Assembly (NCBI RefSeq): GCF_021603645.1
Contig: NZ_BQHJ01000015.1
Coordinates: 1-64,000 of the forward strand
Source of the DNA: Pseudomonas pseudonitroreducens
GTDB taxonomy: Bacteria; Pseudomonadota; Gammaproteobacteria; Pseudomonadales; Pseudomonadaceae
Length of the DNA: 64,000 bases
Reading direction: 5' to 3'
The position numbers were made by a program, and so were the translations under genes. Below, piece after piece: positions 15,398 through 23,930 of this stretch; positions within the stretch are counted from its first letter, which is position 1; every line of letters starts with the position of its first letter. The notes under the pieces were generated by a model. The model was not told the origin of the DNA. It worked only from the letters and a program-made list of their open reading frames with translations, and did not search any database.

Positions 15398-16303
15398 TCA
15401 GGGCGCCAGGAAGGGCTGCATCTGCGCGCCGAACCAGTCCAGGAAAACCGCCAGCCGACGCGAGCGCTGGCGGCGGTTGGGGTAGAGCATCGACACCGGC
15501 ATGGGCGCGGGGCGATGCTCGGGCAGGACTTCCACCAGCGCGCCGGCATCGAGCAGGTGCTGCACGTCGAACAGCGGCACCTGGATCAGCCCGAGCCCGG
15601 CGCAACAGCTGGCGATGTAACTCTCGACGTTGTTGACGATCACCCGGCTGGGCAGCTCGATGCTGTGTTCGCTGCCCTCGGCCACATACTCCCAGGGCAG
15701 CGCCTGGCCACCGGTGGACGGGCTGTAGCCGATGCACTGGTGGTTCTTGTGCAAGTCGTCCGGTTGGCGTGGCACGCCGTGCTCGGCGAGGTAGGCGGGG
15801 CTCGCGCAGTTGACCAGCAGCACCTGCCCCAGCGGTTTCACCACCAGGCTGCTGCTGGCCAGCCGGCCGAAGCGGATGACGCAATCGACGCCCTCGCTCA
15901 CCGGGTCGATGAGCCGGTCGGTGGAGCCCAGCCCCAGTTGCAGGCGCGGATACTGGCGGAGAAATTCCGCCAGTGCGGGAATCAGCAGGCGCCGGGCGAT
16001 GCGGCTCGGTACGTCGACGTCCAGGCGCCCGCTGATCTGCTGCGGGTGCGTCTGGAACAGTTGGTCGACTTCGTCGTACTCCTGCAGCAACTGGCGGGCC
16101 CGCTCCAGCAATTGCAGGCCGTCCGCCGTCAGGCTGACCTTGCGTGTGGTGCGGTGCAGCAGGCGCGTGCCGACCGCTGCCTCGAGTTGCTGGACGGCGG
16201 CGGACACCGAGGCGCGCGGCAGCTTGAGTACCCGCGAGGCCTGGATGAAGCTGCCCAGCTCGGCGACCTGGACGAAGATGCGGTACTGCTCGATGCGCTC
16301 CAT
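15398..16303 (-). CDS. LysR-family transcriptional regulator
   Basis: 301 residues. The N-terminal helix-turn-helix (MERIEQYRIFVQVAELGSFI, then KLPRASVSAAVQQLEAAVGT) is followed by a LysR substrate domain (LDVDVPSRIARRLLIPALAE, VEVLPEHRPAPMPVSMLYPN). This CrgA/AaeR-like subgroup often controls oxidoreductase or efflux genes. It lies 77 bases downstream of the SDR gene on the same strand and probably forms a unit with it. Start at 16303 chosen because the ORF upstream runs into the SDR gene in another frame. Confidence 0.9.
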   Translation of the reverse strand: MERIEQYRIFVQVAELGSFIQASRVLKLPRASVSAAVQQLEAAVGTRLLHRTTRKVSLTADGLQLLERARQLLQEYDEVDQLFQTHPQQISGRLDVDVPSRIARRLLIPALAEFLRQYPRLQLGLGSTDRLIDPVSEGVDCVIRFGRLASSSLVVKPLGQVLLVNCASPAYLAEHGVPRQPDDLHKNHQCIGYSPSTGGQALPWEYVAEGSEHSIELPSRVIVNNVESYIASCCAGLGLIQVPLFDVQHLLDAGALVEVLPEHRPAPMPVSMLYPNRRQRSRRLAVFLDWFGAQMQPFLAP

Positions 16304-16380
16304 GGCACCTCGGGGGAATCCGGGCGCCCGCCCGCAACGGTGGCTCGGGCGGGCGCTGGTGGTTGGTCCGGCAAGCTCGG

Positions 16381-17160
16381 TTACTTGGTGGTATAGCCGC
16401 CATTGATCAGCAGCGTCTGCCCGGTGATCCACCAGCCGTCGCTGACCAGATGGCGGATGAACGGCACCACATCCTCGATGTCGGTCAGGCCGGTCCTGGA
16501 GAAGGGCGACAAGGCCGCGGCGGTCTTGTGGTAGTTCACCGCATCCTGGCCCTCGGCGGGGTAGAAGAACGGCGTATCCATCGGGCCCGGACCCACGGCG
16601 GTAACGGAGATGCCGCGCTCGCCCAGCTCCTTGGCGGCGGCACGGGTAAAGTGCTCCACCGGCGCCTTGCCGCCGGCATAGGCGGCGTAGAAGGGCGTGA
16701 AGGCACCCAGCAGGGAGGTGACGATGGTGCAGATCTTGCCGTTGTCGTTGAGGTGCCGACCGGCTTCCTTGATGAAGAAGAACGCCGACTTGGCGTTCAC
16801 CGCCATCATCTCGTCGTACTCGGCTTCGCTGATCTCGGCCATGGGTTTCTTCAGCACCTTGCCGACGGTATTGATGGCGATGTCCGGCTTGCCGACGGCG
16901 GCGAGCGTATCGGCGAAGAGCTTCTCCACCGCGCCGGCGCGGGTGAGGTCGGCCTGCAGGGCGACGGCCCTGGCGCCCAGTTCCTGCAGCGCGGCAACGG
17001 TCTTGTCGGCCTCGGCCTTGCTCGCGGCGCTGTTGTAGTGCACCGCCACGGCGGCGGCTCCCTGTGCGGCGAGGTCGCGGGCGATCAGCCCGCCGAGGTT
17101 CTTTGCTCCCCCGGCAATGAGCACCACTTTCCCCTGGATCGAATGGTCGGCCATGGTCAT
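16381..17160 (-). CDS. Short-chain dehydrogenase/reductase (SDR)
   Basis: 259 residues. The NAD(P)-binding glycine motif is GGAKNLGG near residue 17. The catalytic Tyr-Lys pair lies in YAAYAGGK (about 160-167), with the catalytic Ser in VTSLLG ahead of it. The C-terminus LINGGYTTK is typical of classical SDRs. AVHYNSAASK after the second strand suggests NADPH use. MTMADHSI gives two possible ATGs six bases apart; the second has better spacing from AGGA. The substrate is unknown. A LysR gene lies downstream and another is divergent at 17340. Confidence 0.88.
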   Translation of the reverse strand: MTMADHSIQGKVVLIAGGAKNLGGLIARDLAAQGAAAVAVHYNSAASKAEADKTVAALQELGARAVALQADLTRAGAVEKLFADTLAAVGKPDIAINTVGKVLKKPMAEISEAEYDEMMAVNAKSAFFFIKEAGRHLNDNGKICTIVTSLLGAFTPFYAAYAGGKAPVEHFTRAAAKELGERGISVTAVGPGPMDTPFFYPAEGQDAVNYHKTAAALSPFSRTGLTDIEDVVPFIRHLVSDGWWITGQTLLINGGYTTK

Positions 17161-17237
17161 CAGTCCTGCTTGGTTGAAGGCACGCCTGAGTCTAGAGGGG
17201 CTGGCGGCGAAGATAATTCCGTGCTGCCGGGATGGAC

Positions 17238-17256
17238 TGTCCAGCGCCGCTGGACA
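17238..17256. promoter_or_regulatory. Inverted repeat in the SDR/LysR divergent promoter
   Basis: TGTCCAGC-GCC-GCTGGACA has 8-bp perfect arms. It lies between the divergent genes at 17160 and 17340 and is a plausible site for the LysR protein at 17340-18227. Confidence 0.5.
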
Positions 17257-17339
17257 ATCGCCGCTGGCCAGCGCCTTGCGCCAGGGGCGGCGCCTCGGTC
17301 AGCATGCCGGCCGCCATTCTTCGAAAAAGACACACCGCC

Positions 17340-18227
17340 ATGCGCCGCCTGCCTTCGCTCACAGCCTTGCGCACCTTCGAATCCGCCGCCCGACATGCTC
17401 ACTTTGGCCGCGCTGCGGCCGAGCTGTGCGTCACCGACAGTGCGGTCAGCCACCAGATTCGCCAGTTGGAAGAGCAACTGGGGGCGCCGCTGTTCGAGCG
17501 CCAGGGGCGCCAGGTTCGGCCCACCGCCCAGGCGCGGCGCCTGTTGCGCAGCCTGCAACAGGCTTTCGAGCTGATCGGCACGGCGTGCGATGAACTGCGC
17601 GACCCGGGTTCACAGGCGCAGTTGCACATCGCCGTGACGGTGGAGCTGGCGCAGAAGTGGTTGGTGGGCAGGCTGGCCAACTTCGCCGAACGTTATCCGC
17701 AAATCATCCTGCACCTGCACGAGCAGCCGCTGGAGGCGCCGGGGCCGGGGGCCGATATCGACCTGGCGATCACCTACGGCACCGGTCCGGCGGACGCCAG
17801 CAGCTATTTCGTGCGGCCGCTGCGGACCCTGCAGTTCTTCCCGGTGTGCAGCCCCGGACTGTTCAACCAGTCGCCGCTCAAGCACCCGCGCGACCTGGCC
17901 CGGCACTGCCTGCTGCACGACGACCAGGACGGCAAGTCCTGGACTGCCTGGCTGACCACCCACGCCAGCGACATCCGCCCCAGCCGGCACGTCTACCTCG
18001 GCCACGCCGGGCTGACCATGGAGGCGGCGGTACGTGGCCAGGGCGTGGCTATCGGCGACAACCTCACCAGCGCCGAGGATCTGGCCAGCGGCCGGCTGGT
18101 CCGGCCGTTCGCCGCGCAGATCACTTCCCTGGGGCAGTACGCCCTGGTCTGCGAGCGCCTGCGCCTGGAAAAGCCGGCGGTGGCGGGTTTCATCGAGTGG
18201 TTTACCGAGCAGCTCGACGACAGGTGA
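17340..18227 (+). CDS. LysR-family regulator, GcvA-like
   Basis: 295 residues. The start MRRLPSLTALRTFESAARHA and then FGRAAAELCVTDSAVSHQIR are diagnostic of the GcvA-like subgroup, which often controls amino-acid or amine metabolism genes. The effector domain includes DIDLAITYGTGPAD and EAAVRGQGVAIGDNL. A longer frame starting at 17232 runs through the putative operator, so the ATG at 17340 was kept. Candidate targets are the divergent SDR gene and the agmatine-deiminase-like gene downstream at 18470. Confidence 0.9.
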   Translation: MRRLPSLTALRTFESAARHAHFGRAAAELCVTDSAVSHQIRQLEEQLGAPLFERQGRQVRPTAQARRLLRSLQQAFELIGTACDELRDPGSQAQLHIAVTVELAQKWLVGRLANFAERYPQIILHLHEQPLEAPGPGADIDLAITYGTGPADASSYFVRPLRTLQFFPVCSPGLFNQSPLKHPRDLARHCLLHDDQDGKSWTAWLTTHASDIRPSRHVYLGHAGLTMEAAVRGQGVAIGDNLTSAEDLASGRLVRPFAAQITSLGQYALVCERLRLEKPAVAGFIEWFTEQLDDR

Positions 18228-18243
18228 TGCCGCTGGATATCGC

Positions 18244-18334
18244 GTAGGAGCGGACTCCGTCCGCGATGGTCCCGCCCAGTTCCCTGGCACATTGGAGCGG
18301 CGGTCAGTCGATCGCGGACGGAGTCCGCTCCTAC
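18244..18334. repeat. REP-like inverted pair
   Basis: GTAGGAGCGGACTCCGTCCG... at 18244-18266 and its exact reverse complement at 18312-18334 (23-bp arms) flank a 45-base spacer. It shares the GTAGGAGCG edge with the 41-bp array at 13515-13745 but differs inside, a second REP subfamily. It lies between the LysR gene and the deiminase gene and could act as a terminator. Confidence 0.85.
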
Positions 18335-18469
18335 GCCGCATGGAAATTCATCGTTTGTTGAGGTGAATGATGAATCCAGTTCAGGTATTCCGCGAAATTC
18401 ATCATTGGTTTCCACCGCTCCGGGCCGGCAACCTTGGGCCATTCCCCTCCCTGACTCTGGAGCGTCACG

Positions 18470-19585
18470 ATGTCCCGTACCCACTCGACAATGCCCAAGG
18501 CCGATGGCTTTCGCCTGCCCGGCGAGTTCGAACCCAAGGCCCGCTGCTGGCTGGGCTGGCCGGAGCGGCCGGACGTCTGGCGCAACGGCGGCAAGCCGGC
18601 GCAGAAGGTCTGGGTCGAGGTGGTCAGCGCCATCGCCAGCAGCGAGCCGGTGACCGTCTGCGCCTCCGCCGCGCAGTACGCCAATGCCCGGCGCATGCTC
18701 CCCGAGCAGGTGCGGGTGGTGGAAATGACCTGCAACGACACCTGGTTCCGCGATAGTGGCCCGGCTTTCCTGATCAATGACGCGACGGGCGAGATGCGTG
18801 GCGTGGATTTCCAGTTCAACGCCTACGGCGGCCTCGATGGCGGCCTTTACTATCCCTGGGACAAGGATGACCAGATCGCGCAGAAAATCCTCGAGATCGA
18901 GGGCTTCGACCGTTATCGCGCGTCGATCATCGCCGAGATGGGCAGTGTTCGCAGCGATGGCCAGGGCACTCTGCTGACCACCGAGCAATGCCTGCTCAAC
19001 CCTAATCGCAACGCTCACCTGGGCAAGCAGGAAGTCACTCGCCGACTCTGCGATTACCTGGGCGCCGAGCAGGTGATCTGGTTGCCGCGGGGCTGCAAGT
19101 TCGACGAAACCGATGGCCACGTCGACGATCTGGCGTGCTTCGTGCGGCCGGGCGTGGTGGTGATGCAGTGGACCGACGACCGCGACGACCCGCAATGGGA
19201 GATCTACCAGGAGGCCTACGACGCGCTGCGCAGCGCCCGCGACGCCCGTGGCAATCCGCTGCAGGTGCACAAGCTGCCACAGCCGCGGGTGCTGGAGTGG
19301 ACCGCCGCCGAAGCCGAGGGCCTGGACCAGGTCGATGGCAGTTTCGATCGCCAGGAGGGCACGAAGATCTGTGCCTCCTACATCAATTTCTACACCGGCA
19401 ACTCGGCCATCGTCATGCCGTTCTTCAACGACCCCAACGACCGTATCGCCCAGGGCGTGCTCGCCGAGCTGTTCCCGGACAAGTGCGTGATCGGCATCGA
19501 CAACTCGCGGGAAATCCTCCTGGGCGGCGGCAACATCGGCTGCATCACCATGCCCCAGTACGCGGCGCCGGCGCGCCGCGGCTGA
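18470..19585 (+). CDS. Agmatine-deiminase-like enzyme (peptidylarginine-deiminase superfamily), divergent active-site motifs
   Basis: 371 residues, the normal length for agmatine deiminase, which converts agmatine to N-carbamoylputrescine and ammonia. Family landmarks are GFRLPGEFEPKARCWLGWPE, NDTWFRDSGPAFLIN, FNAYGGLDGGLYYPWDKDDQ, FDETDGHVDD (catalytic His/Asp) and the catalytic Cys358 in GGGNIGC. Classical AguA, from memory, has GGGNIHCITQQ and EGGSIHVDGEG; here these are GGGNIGCITMPQ and EMGSVRSDGQG. Core catalysis looks kept but substrate contacts may differ. aguB is not adjacent. GGAG lies 8 bases before the ATG. The GcvA-like LysR upstream may regulate it. Confidence 0.78.
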   Translation: MSRTHSTMPKADGFRLPGEFEPKARCWLGWPERPDVWRNGGKPAQKVWVEVVSAIASSEPVTVCASAAQYANARRMLPEQVRVVEMTCNDTWFRDSGPAFLINDATGEMRGVDFQFNAYGGLDGGLYYPWDKDDQIAQKILEIEGFDRYRASIIAEMGSVRSDGQGTLLTTEQCLLNPNRNAHLGKQEVTRRLCDYLGAEQVIWLPRGCKFDETDGHVDDLACFVRPGVVVMQWTDDRDDPQWEIYQEAYDALRSARDARGNPLQVHKLPQPRVLEWTAAEAEGLDQVDGSFDRQEGTKICASYINFYTGNSAIVMPFFNDPNDRIAQGVLAELFPDKCVIGIDNSREILLGGGNIGCITMPQYAAPARRG

Positions 19586-19638
19586 GTGGCTCGCGCTGCG
19601 CGTAATACTGTTCGCTTGAGCGTTTTGAACTGTACGAG

Positions 19639-19757
19639 CCCTCACCCTAACCCTCTCCCGCACGCGGGAGAGGGGACCGTTCGGCGCAGGATGAAACTAC
19701 CGCGTCAGCCGGCACGGACTGCCCCCTCTCCCTGAGGGAGAGGGTTGGGGTGAGGGG
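19639..19757. repeat. Hairpin-ended dispersed repeat, copy 1
   Basis: CCCTCACCCTAACCCTCTCC at the left and its near reverse complement at the right flank a core containing GTTCGGCGCAGGATGA and GCCGGCACGG. A second copy with the same layout and core is at 55462-55577. Probably a non-autonomous REP/MITE-type element. Confidence 0.8.
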
Positions 19758-19802
19758 GATGCATAGGTATGAACTTCTCGGAGCAAGCCAATTCTTCGCC
19801 CC

Positions 19803-19846
19803 AAGAAAACGCCGCAGCTCCAGCAGGAACTGCGGCGTTCTTTCTT
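19803..19846 (-). terminator. Hairpin terminator after the diguanylate cyclase
   Basis: Stem AACGCCGCAG / CTGCGGCGTT with a 12-base loop (extendable), then TTTTCTT on the minus strand. It lies 27 bases past the cyclase stop codon and probably terminates from both sides. Confidence 0.75.
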
Positions 19847-19872
19847 GAGTGAAGAGTGTTCGGCCTGCTGTA

Positions 19873-21054
19873 TCAGCCCAGCCGCAGCGGATCGCCGCCG
19901 GCCAGGGTGCGATCCATCAGGCGGATGCTGTCGCGGCCGCCGCGCTTGGACTCGTAGAGGGCGGCATCGCCTTGTTCGATCAGCGCGGCGAGGCTGGCAG
20001 GCGGCTGGTCGAAGAGGTTGGCGCCGATGCTCAGGGTGACCGCCTGGGGCGTGGCGAAGTTCTGCGTGGAGGTGCTCTGGAACTGCTCGCGCAGCTTGCC
20101 GGCCAGCGCCATCACCTGTTCGCCGCGGACATTGCTCAGCAGGATGACGAACTCGTCACCGCCCAGGCGCGCCGCCACGGCCCGTTCGGGCAGCGCCGCG
20201 CGGATCATCTCGCTGAGCGCCACCAGCAGGCGGTCGCCGGCGGTGTGTCCGTGCAGATCGTTGACCTGCTTGAAGTTGTCGATGTCGATCAGCAGCAGCG
20301 CGCCGGGGCGTTCCGGGGAGATTTCCTCGAATACGCGGGGGGCGCGCATTTCCAGCGCGCGGCGGTTGTACAGGGCGGTCAGCGGGTCGCGCGCGGCGAG
20401 GCGGGCGATGCGCTTTTCGCGGCGGTAGCGTTCGGTGCCGGTCATCGACAGGGCGATCAGCATGATCGCCATCGCGCCCTCCACCAGGGATATCTGGATG
20501 ATCTCGCCACGGAAGGCGGCCAGGTCGATCAGCGTGCCGGGGATGATCACGGTCGCGCCCTTGGCCAGGTAGAAGGCGCCATGCACCAGCATCACGTAGC
20601 GCAGCTGCACCGCGCCGACGCTGAGGGATTTGCCGTGGGGCCGCAGCAGGTAGCTGGCGCGCAGGGAGAGCAGGGCGACCAGCCAGGAATTGGCCAGCAG
20701 CATGAGCTTGGACCACAGCGGGCCACCGTCGGGCAGCGCCAGCAGCGCTATCCAGATGAGCGGGACCAGCAACCAGCCCCGTGACAGCCGTGCTTCGGTG
20801 AACTTCGCCACCCCGCTGAGGAAGAACCAGTGCGCCAGCACCAGCAGGCCGTTGGCGAACCAGACGCCGACCAGCAGATAGCCGCTCATGCGCAGCAGGG
20901 CGAGGGTGGAACCGAGGGTGATGGTGGCGAAACCGGCGCTCCAGTAGAGCAGCGAGCGTTCGCGCACGCTGCGCCATTCGATGGCCAGATACAGCGCTGC
21001 GGCCGCCGCGAGGGCGACCGAAATAGTCAACATGGTGGGTGGATCGAGCGCCAT
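19873..21054 (-). CDS. Membrane-bound diguanylate cyclase (GGDEF)
   Basis: 393 residues from the ATG at 21054. Six to seven hydrophobic segments fill the first ~200 residues (TISVALAAAAALYLAIEW, GYLLVGVWFANGLLVLAHWF and others). A GGDEF domain follows with an intact RLGGDEFVILL active site and DIDNFKQVNDLHGH. No RxxD inhibitory site is visible before GGDEF, so product inhibition may be weak. It makes cyclic di-GMP, with the signal sensed through the membrane portion. The ribosome site is weak and the start is uncertain by some codons. Confidence 0.9.
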   Translation of the reverse strand: MALDPPTMLTISVALAAAAALYLAIEWRSVRERSLLYWSAGFATITLGSTLALLRMSGYLLVGVWFANGLLVLAHWFFLSGVAKFTEARLSRGWLLVPLIWIALLALPDGGPLWSKLMLLANSWLVALLSLRASYLLRPHGKSLSVGAVQLRYVMLVHGAFYLAKGATVIIPGTLIDLAAFRGEIIQISLVEGAMAIMLIALSMTGTERYRREKRIARLAARDPLTALYNRRALEMRAPRVFEEISPERPGALLLIDIDNFKQVNDLHGHTAGDRLLVALSEMIRAALPERAVAARLGGDEFVILLSNVRGEQVMALAGKLREQFQSTSTQNFATPQAVTLSIGANLFDQPPASLAALIEQGDAALYESKRGGRDSIRLMDRTLAGGDPLRLG

Positions 21055-21272
21055 TTCCTGAACCGTACTGCACTTGCGGTGAAAAAGCGTGATTGTAAGC
21101 GCCCTTGCTGGTTTTCCGGTATGTCGGCCGGGTGCTTCCGGTCGGGTTTGCACCCGTTCGGTCGCGTCTGGAAAGCGCTTCTTGCGCTTTGGTCTGATTG
21201 CCAGTGTGGCTAGTAGCCATCAGACTGCGCAAGTTCGAACGCACTCGCTGTGGGGCTGGGAGGCCCGAAGCC

Positions 21273-21536
21273 ATGGAAAAGCCGACACGCAGGCGCTGGA
21301 GCCCGCTGTGGTTCCTGATCGTTGCCGCCAGCTACCTGATCGCCATCCTGTTCACCGTGGCCCTGGCCGGTCTGGGCTGGATTCTCTTTTCCGGTGGCCT
21401 GGACATGACCGTGGTGAAGGAGCGTCGTTACCTGTTGCTGGGCAGTGGCGGCCTGATGCTCGCCGTCTCGGCGTATATCCTGCTGATGTCGATTCCGACC
21501 AGCCTGCTCTCCACCGTGCGCCGCGAGCGCTCCTGA
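21273..21536 (+). CDS. Small membrane protein, function unknown
   Basis: 87 residues with a basic N-terminus (MEKPTRRRWSP) and two predicted membrane helices (WFLIVAASYLIAILFTVALA and LLLGSGGLMLAVSAYILLMS). GGGAGG lies 8 bases ahead of the ATG, so the start is solid. The frame is open further upstream but without a ribosome site. It stands alone between the divergent cyclase and the nar operon end. I recognise no family. Confidence 0.7.
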   Translation: MEKPTRRRWSPLWFLIVAASYLIAILFTVALAGLGWILFSGGLDMTVVKERRYLLLGSGGLMLAVSAYILLMSIPTSLLSTVRRERS

Positions 21537-21606
21537 TCCTGCTCGCCCGGACGGGCCTCCGGCTGGGCCGGCAGGCGCACGCACGACAGCTGAGTCACCC
21601 GCTGCG

Positions 21607-22434
21607 TCAGAGCCCGATATCGCTACGCCGGTTGCCGGAGCCTTCGATGGGGTCTTCATCCAGGCTGAAGCCCTGGACGCCGAATTCCTTCTCCAGCGCC
21701 AGCAGGTACTGGCGCAGGGCGTGGCGCGTGGATTCCTCGCGCAGGCTGTGGTGCACGCGGCCGGCTACCTGGGCGTAGGGCAGCGGCTTGCGCTCCAGGC
21801 GTTCGTCGATGCTCACCAGGTGCCAGCCATAGCGCGATGCCAATGGTCGCTCGTGCAGTCCCGGCGGCAGGCGCTGCAGGGCCTGGTCCAACTCGGCGAC
21901 GGTCTGCCCGGAGGTCAGCCAGCCCAGCTCGCCGCCTTGATCCTTCGACGGGCAGGCGGAATGCCGCTGGGCCAGTTCGGTGAAGCGCTCCGGGTGCTCG
22001 CCGAGTTCCCGCAGCAGCTTTTCGCCCAGGCGGTAATGCGCGTCGCGGGCCTTGGCGTCCTCGGGGGCGGCGGGCAGCAGGATGTGCCGCACGCGCAGGC
22101 GGGTGGGTTCGCAGAAGCGTTCGGGGTGGGTGTCGAAGTAGCGCCGGCAGCTGGCTTCGTCCGGCTCCGGGACGTTCAGTTCGCGCTCCAGCAGCGTCGC
22201 CACCGCCTGGTCTTCATCCTCGTTGCTCGCCGTCAGGCCGAGCATGGCCGCGCGCTGCGCCAGCAGTTCGCGCACGATCAGGGCGCGCACGGCGCTGCGC
22301 TGCGCCTCGGCGAGGGAGGCGGAGGGATGGAAGGGCGTTTCCCTGGCGATGTCCGCCTCGGTCAGTTCGGTGTCGCCGACACGGATCACCGGGATCGGCA
22401 TATCGGGGAGGTTCTCGACGGCAATCATGTCCAT
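21607..22434 (-). CDS. Parvulin (PpiC-type) peptidyl-prolyl isomerase at the end of the nar operon
   Basis: 275 residues. An N-terminal helical chaperone-like part is followed by a parvulin domain at about 110-225 (RVRHILLP, FTELAQRHSACPSKDQGGEL, LGWLTSGQTVAELDQAL). It resembles NifM-type isomerases and lacks a signal peptide, so it acts in the cytoplasm. AAGGAAG 7 bases upstream supports the first ATG. It begins 12 bases after narI. As I recall, P. aeruginosa has the same arrangement (PA3871 after narI). A role in folding nitrate reductase subunits is likely but not shown. Confidence 0.88.
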   Translation of the reverse strand: MDMIAVENLPDMPIPVIRVGDTELTEADIARETPFHPSASLAEAQRSAVRALIVRELLAQRAAMLGLTASNEDEDQAVATLLERELNVPEPDEASCRRYFDTHPERFCEPTRLRVRHILLPAAPEDAKARDAHYRLGEKLLRELGEHPERFTELAQRHSACPSKDQGGELGWLTSGQTVAELDQALQRLPPGLHERPLASRYGWHLVSIDERLERKPLPYAQVAGRVHHSLREESTRHALRQYLLALEKEFGVQGFSLDEDPIEGSGNRRSDIGL

Positions 22435-22446
22435 CTGCGTACTTCC

Positions 22447-23130
22447 TTAGCCGCGGCGGCGGACGATCTGGTAGTTACGGCCGAAGTAGCCCAACGGGAT
22501 GCTCCACACGTGCACCAGGCGGGTGAAGGGGAACAGCAGGATGATGGTCAGGCCGATGAAGATGTGCAGCTTGAAGATCAGCGGCGCTTCCATCACGAAG
22601 CCGGCCGCGTCACCGCGGAAGAACACGATGGCCTGCGCCCAGTTGGCCAGCGCCAGCATCATGCCGCCGTCCAGGTGGTCCAGCGAGGCGAAGATGGTGG
22701 TCAGGCCGAGGCACGCCTGCAGCAGGAGCAGGGCGATGATCAGGTTGTCCATCACGCTGGAGGAAGCACGCACGCGCGGATTGAACAGCCGGCGCCAGAG
22801 CAGCATGGCGCCGCCGATCACGCATAGCACCCCGGCGATGCCGCCGAAGATGATCGCCATCAGCTGCTTGTGCCCGGCCGAGAGGAACGGCGCATAGACC
22901 CAGTGCGGGGTCAGCAGGCCGACCAGGTGGCCGAAGAAGATCGCCAGGATGCCGATGTGGAACAGATTGCTCGCCAGCCGCATGTGCCTGGTCGAGAGCA
23001 TCTGGCTGGAGCCGGTCTTCCAGGTGTACTGGCCGTAGTCGTAGCGCATCAGGCTGCCGATCAGGAACACGGTGCCGGCGAGGTAGGGGTAGATGCCGTA
23101 GATGAATTGGAGCAGGTAATCCTCGAACAT
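22447..23130 (-). CDS. narI: Respiratory nitrate reductase gamma subunit (cytochrome b)
   Basis: 227 residues with five membrane helices (FIYGIYPYLAGTVFLIGSLM, NLFHIGILAIFFGHLVGLLT, IFIGLTIILLFPFTRLVHVW and others). The His residues in helices 2 and 5 ligate two b hemes. It oxidises quinol at the periplasmic side and passes electrons to NarH. The ATG at 23130 gives the family length; the longer frame lies inside narJ in the wrong frame. Gap to narJ is 29 bases. Confidence 0.95.
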   Translation of the reverse strand: MFEDYLLQFIYGIYPYLAGTVFLIGSLMRYDYGQYTWKTGSSQMLSTRHMRLASNLFHIGILAIFFGHLVGLLTPHWVYAPFLSAGHKQLMAIIFGGIAGVLCVIGGAMLLWRRLFNPRVRASSSVMDNLIIALLLLQACLGLTTIFASLDHLDGGMMLALANWAQAIVFFRGDAAGFVMEAPLIFKLHIFIGLTIILLFPFTRLVHVWSIPLGYFGRNYQIVRRRG

Positions 23131-23159
23131 GATGGGCCTCCGTTCATTCTTTGCCGGGT

Positions 23160-23930
23160 TCAGGGGCGCTCTGGCGGCATGATCTGCACGACCTGGGGCA
23201 GCGCCTCGTACTTGCGCTCGGCCAGGCGTCGCCCTTCGGCGGACTGCAGGCTGCAGTCCTTGTCGGTTTCGGCGTTGAAGCGCACGGCTTCTTCCTCCCA
23301 CACCGCATCCAGCGCCTGCGGCGTGTTGTCCGGCTCCTCCGCGGCGGCCACCGGGCGCTGTTCGTCGATCGCCGCGCTGGCGCCGATCAGTGCGAGCAGG
23401 GCACGCGGCACCAGCGCGTAGCGGGTGTCGCGTTCTTCCAGGCGGGCGGCGAGCAGGGCGAGGATGTGCTGGATGTCGCCCAGCCACTGGCCGATTTCCT
23501 CGTGGCTGCGGGTCGACAGGTATTCCAGGAACAGCGGTAGGTAGTCCGGCAGCTCACGGGCGTCGAGCTGGAAGCCGGCGGCCTCGTATTCGGCCAGCAG
23601 GTTGACCATCGCCTGGCCGCGATCGCGGGACTCGCCGTGCACGTGCTCGAACAGCAGCAGCGAGGTGGCGCGGCCGCGGTCGAACAGTTCGACGTAGGCT
23701 TCCTCCAGGTCGAGCAGTTCGCCGCCCGCCAGCTCCCGGCACCATTGCGCGAGCTCGGTGCGCAGCGCCAGCGGCAGGCGATCCTCGGCGTCGAGAATCT
23801 CCACCGCTTCGACGCTGGCGGCCTGCAGTTCGGCGCTGGGGTAGTCGAGCAGGCGCGCCAGCACGCGCAGGCTGAGCAGGCCGACGATGGGGCCCTGGTG
23901 GGCGTCGCGGATAGCCTCGTAGTTACCCAT
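23160..23930 (-). CDS. narJ: Nitrate reductase molybdenum-cofactor assembly chaperone
   Basis: 256 residues, all-helical. It has the TorD/NarJ features LRVLARLLDYPSAELQA near the N-terminus and ELPDYLPLFLEYLS in the middle. NarJ binds the NarG N-terminus and lets the molybdenum cofactor insert before NarGH docks on NarI. Its start overlaps the end of narH by 8 bases. The acidic C-terminal stretch (AAAEEPDNTPQALDAVWEEE) is normal for the family. Confidence 0.93.
   Translation of the reverse strand: MGNYEAIRDAHQGPIVGLLSLRVLARLLDYPSAELQAASVEAVEILDAEDRLPLALRTELAQWCRELAGGELLDLEEAYVELFDRGRATSLLLFEHVHGESRDRGQAMVNLLAEYEAAGFQLDARELPDYLPLFLEYLSTRSHEEIGQWLGDIQHILALLAARLEERDTRYALVPRALLALIGASAAIDEQRPVAAAEEPDNTPQALDAVWEEEAVRFNAETDKDCSLQSAEGRRLAERKYEALPQVVQIMPPERP

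Noticed and set aside
14733-16403. A 556-codon minus-strand frame spanning the sigma factor and the LysR gene
   Set aside because: Only the last 177 codons are the sigma factor; the rest overlaps the LysR gene out of frame.
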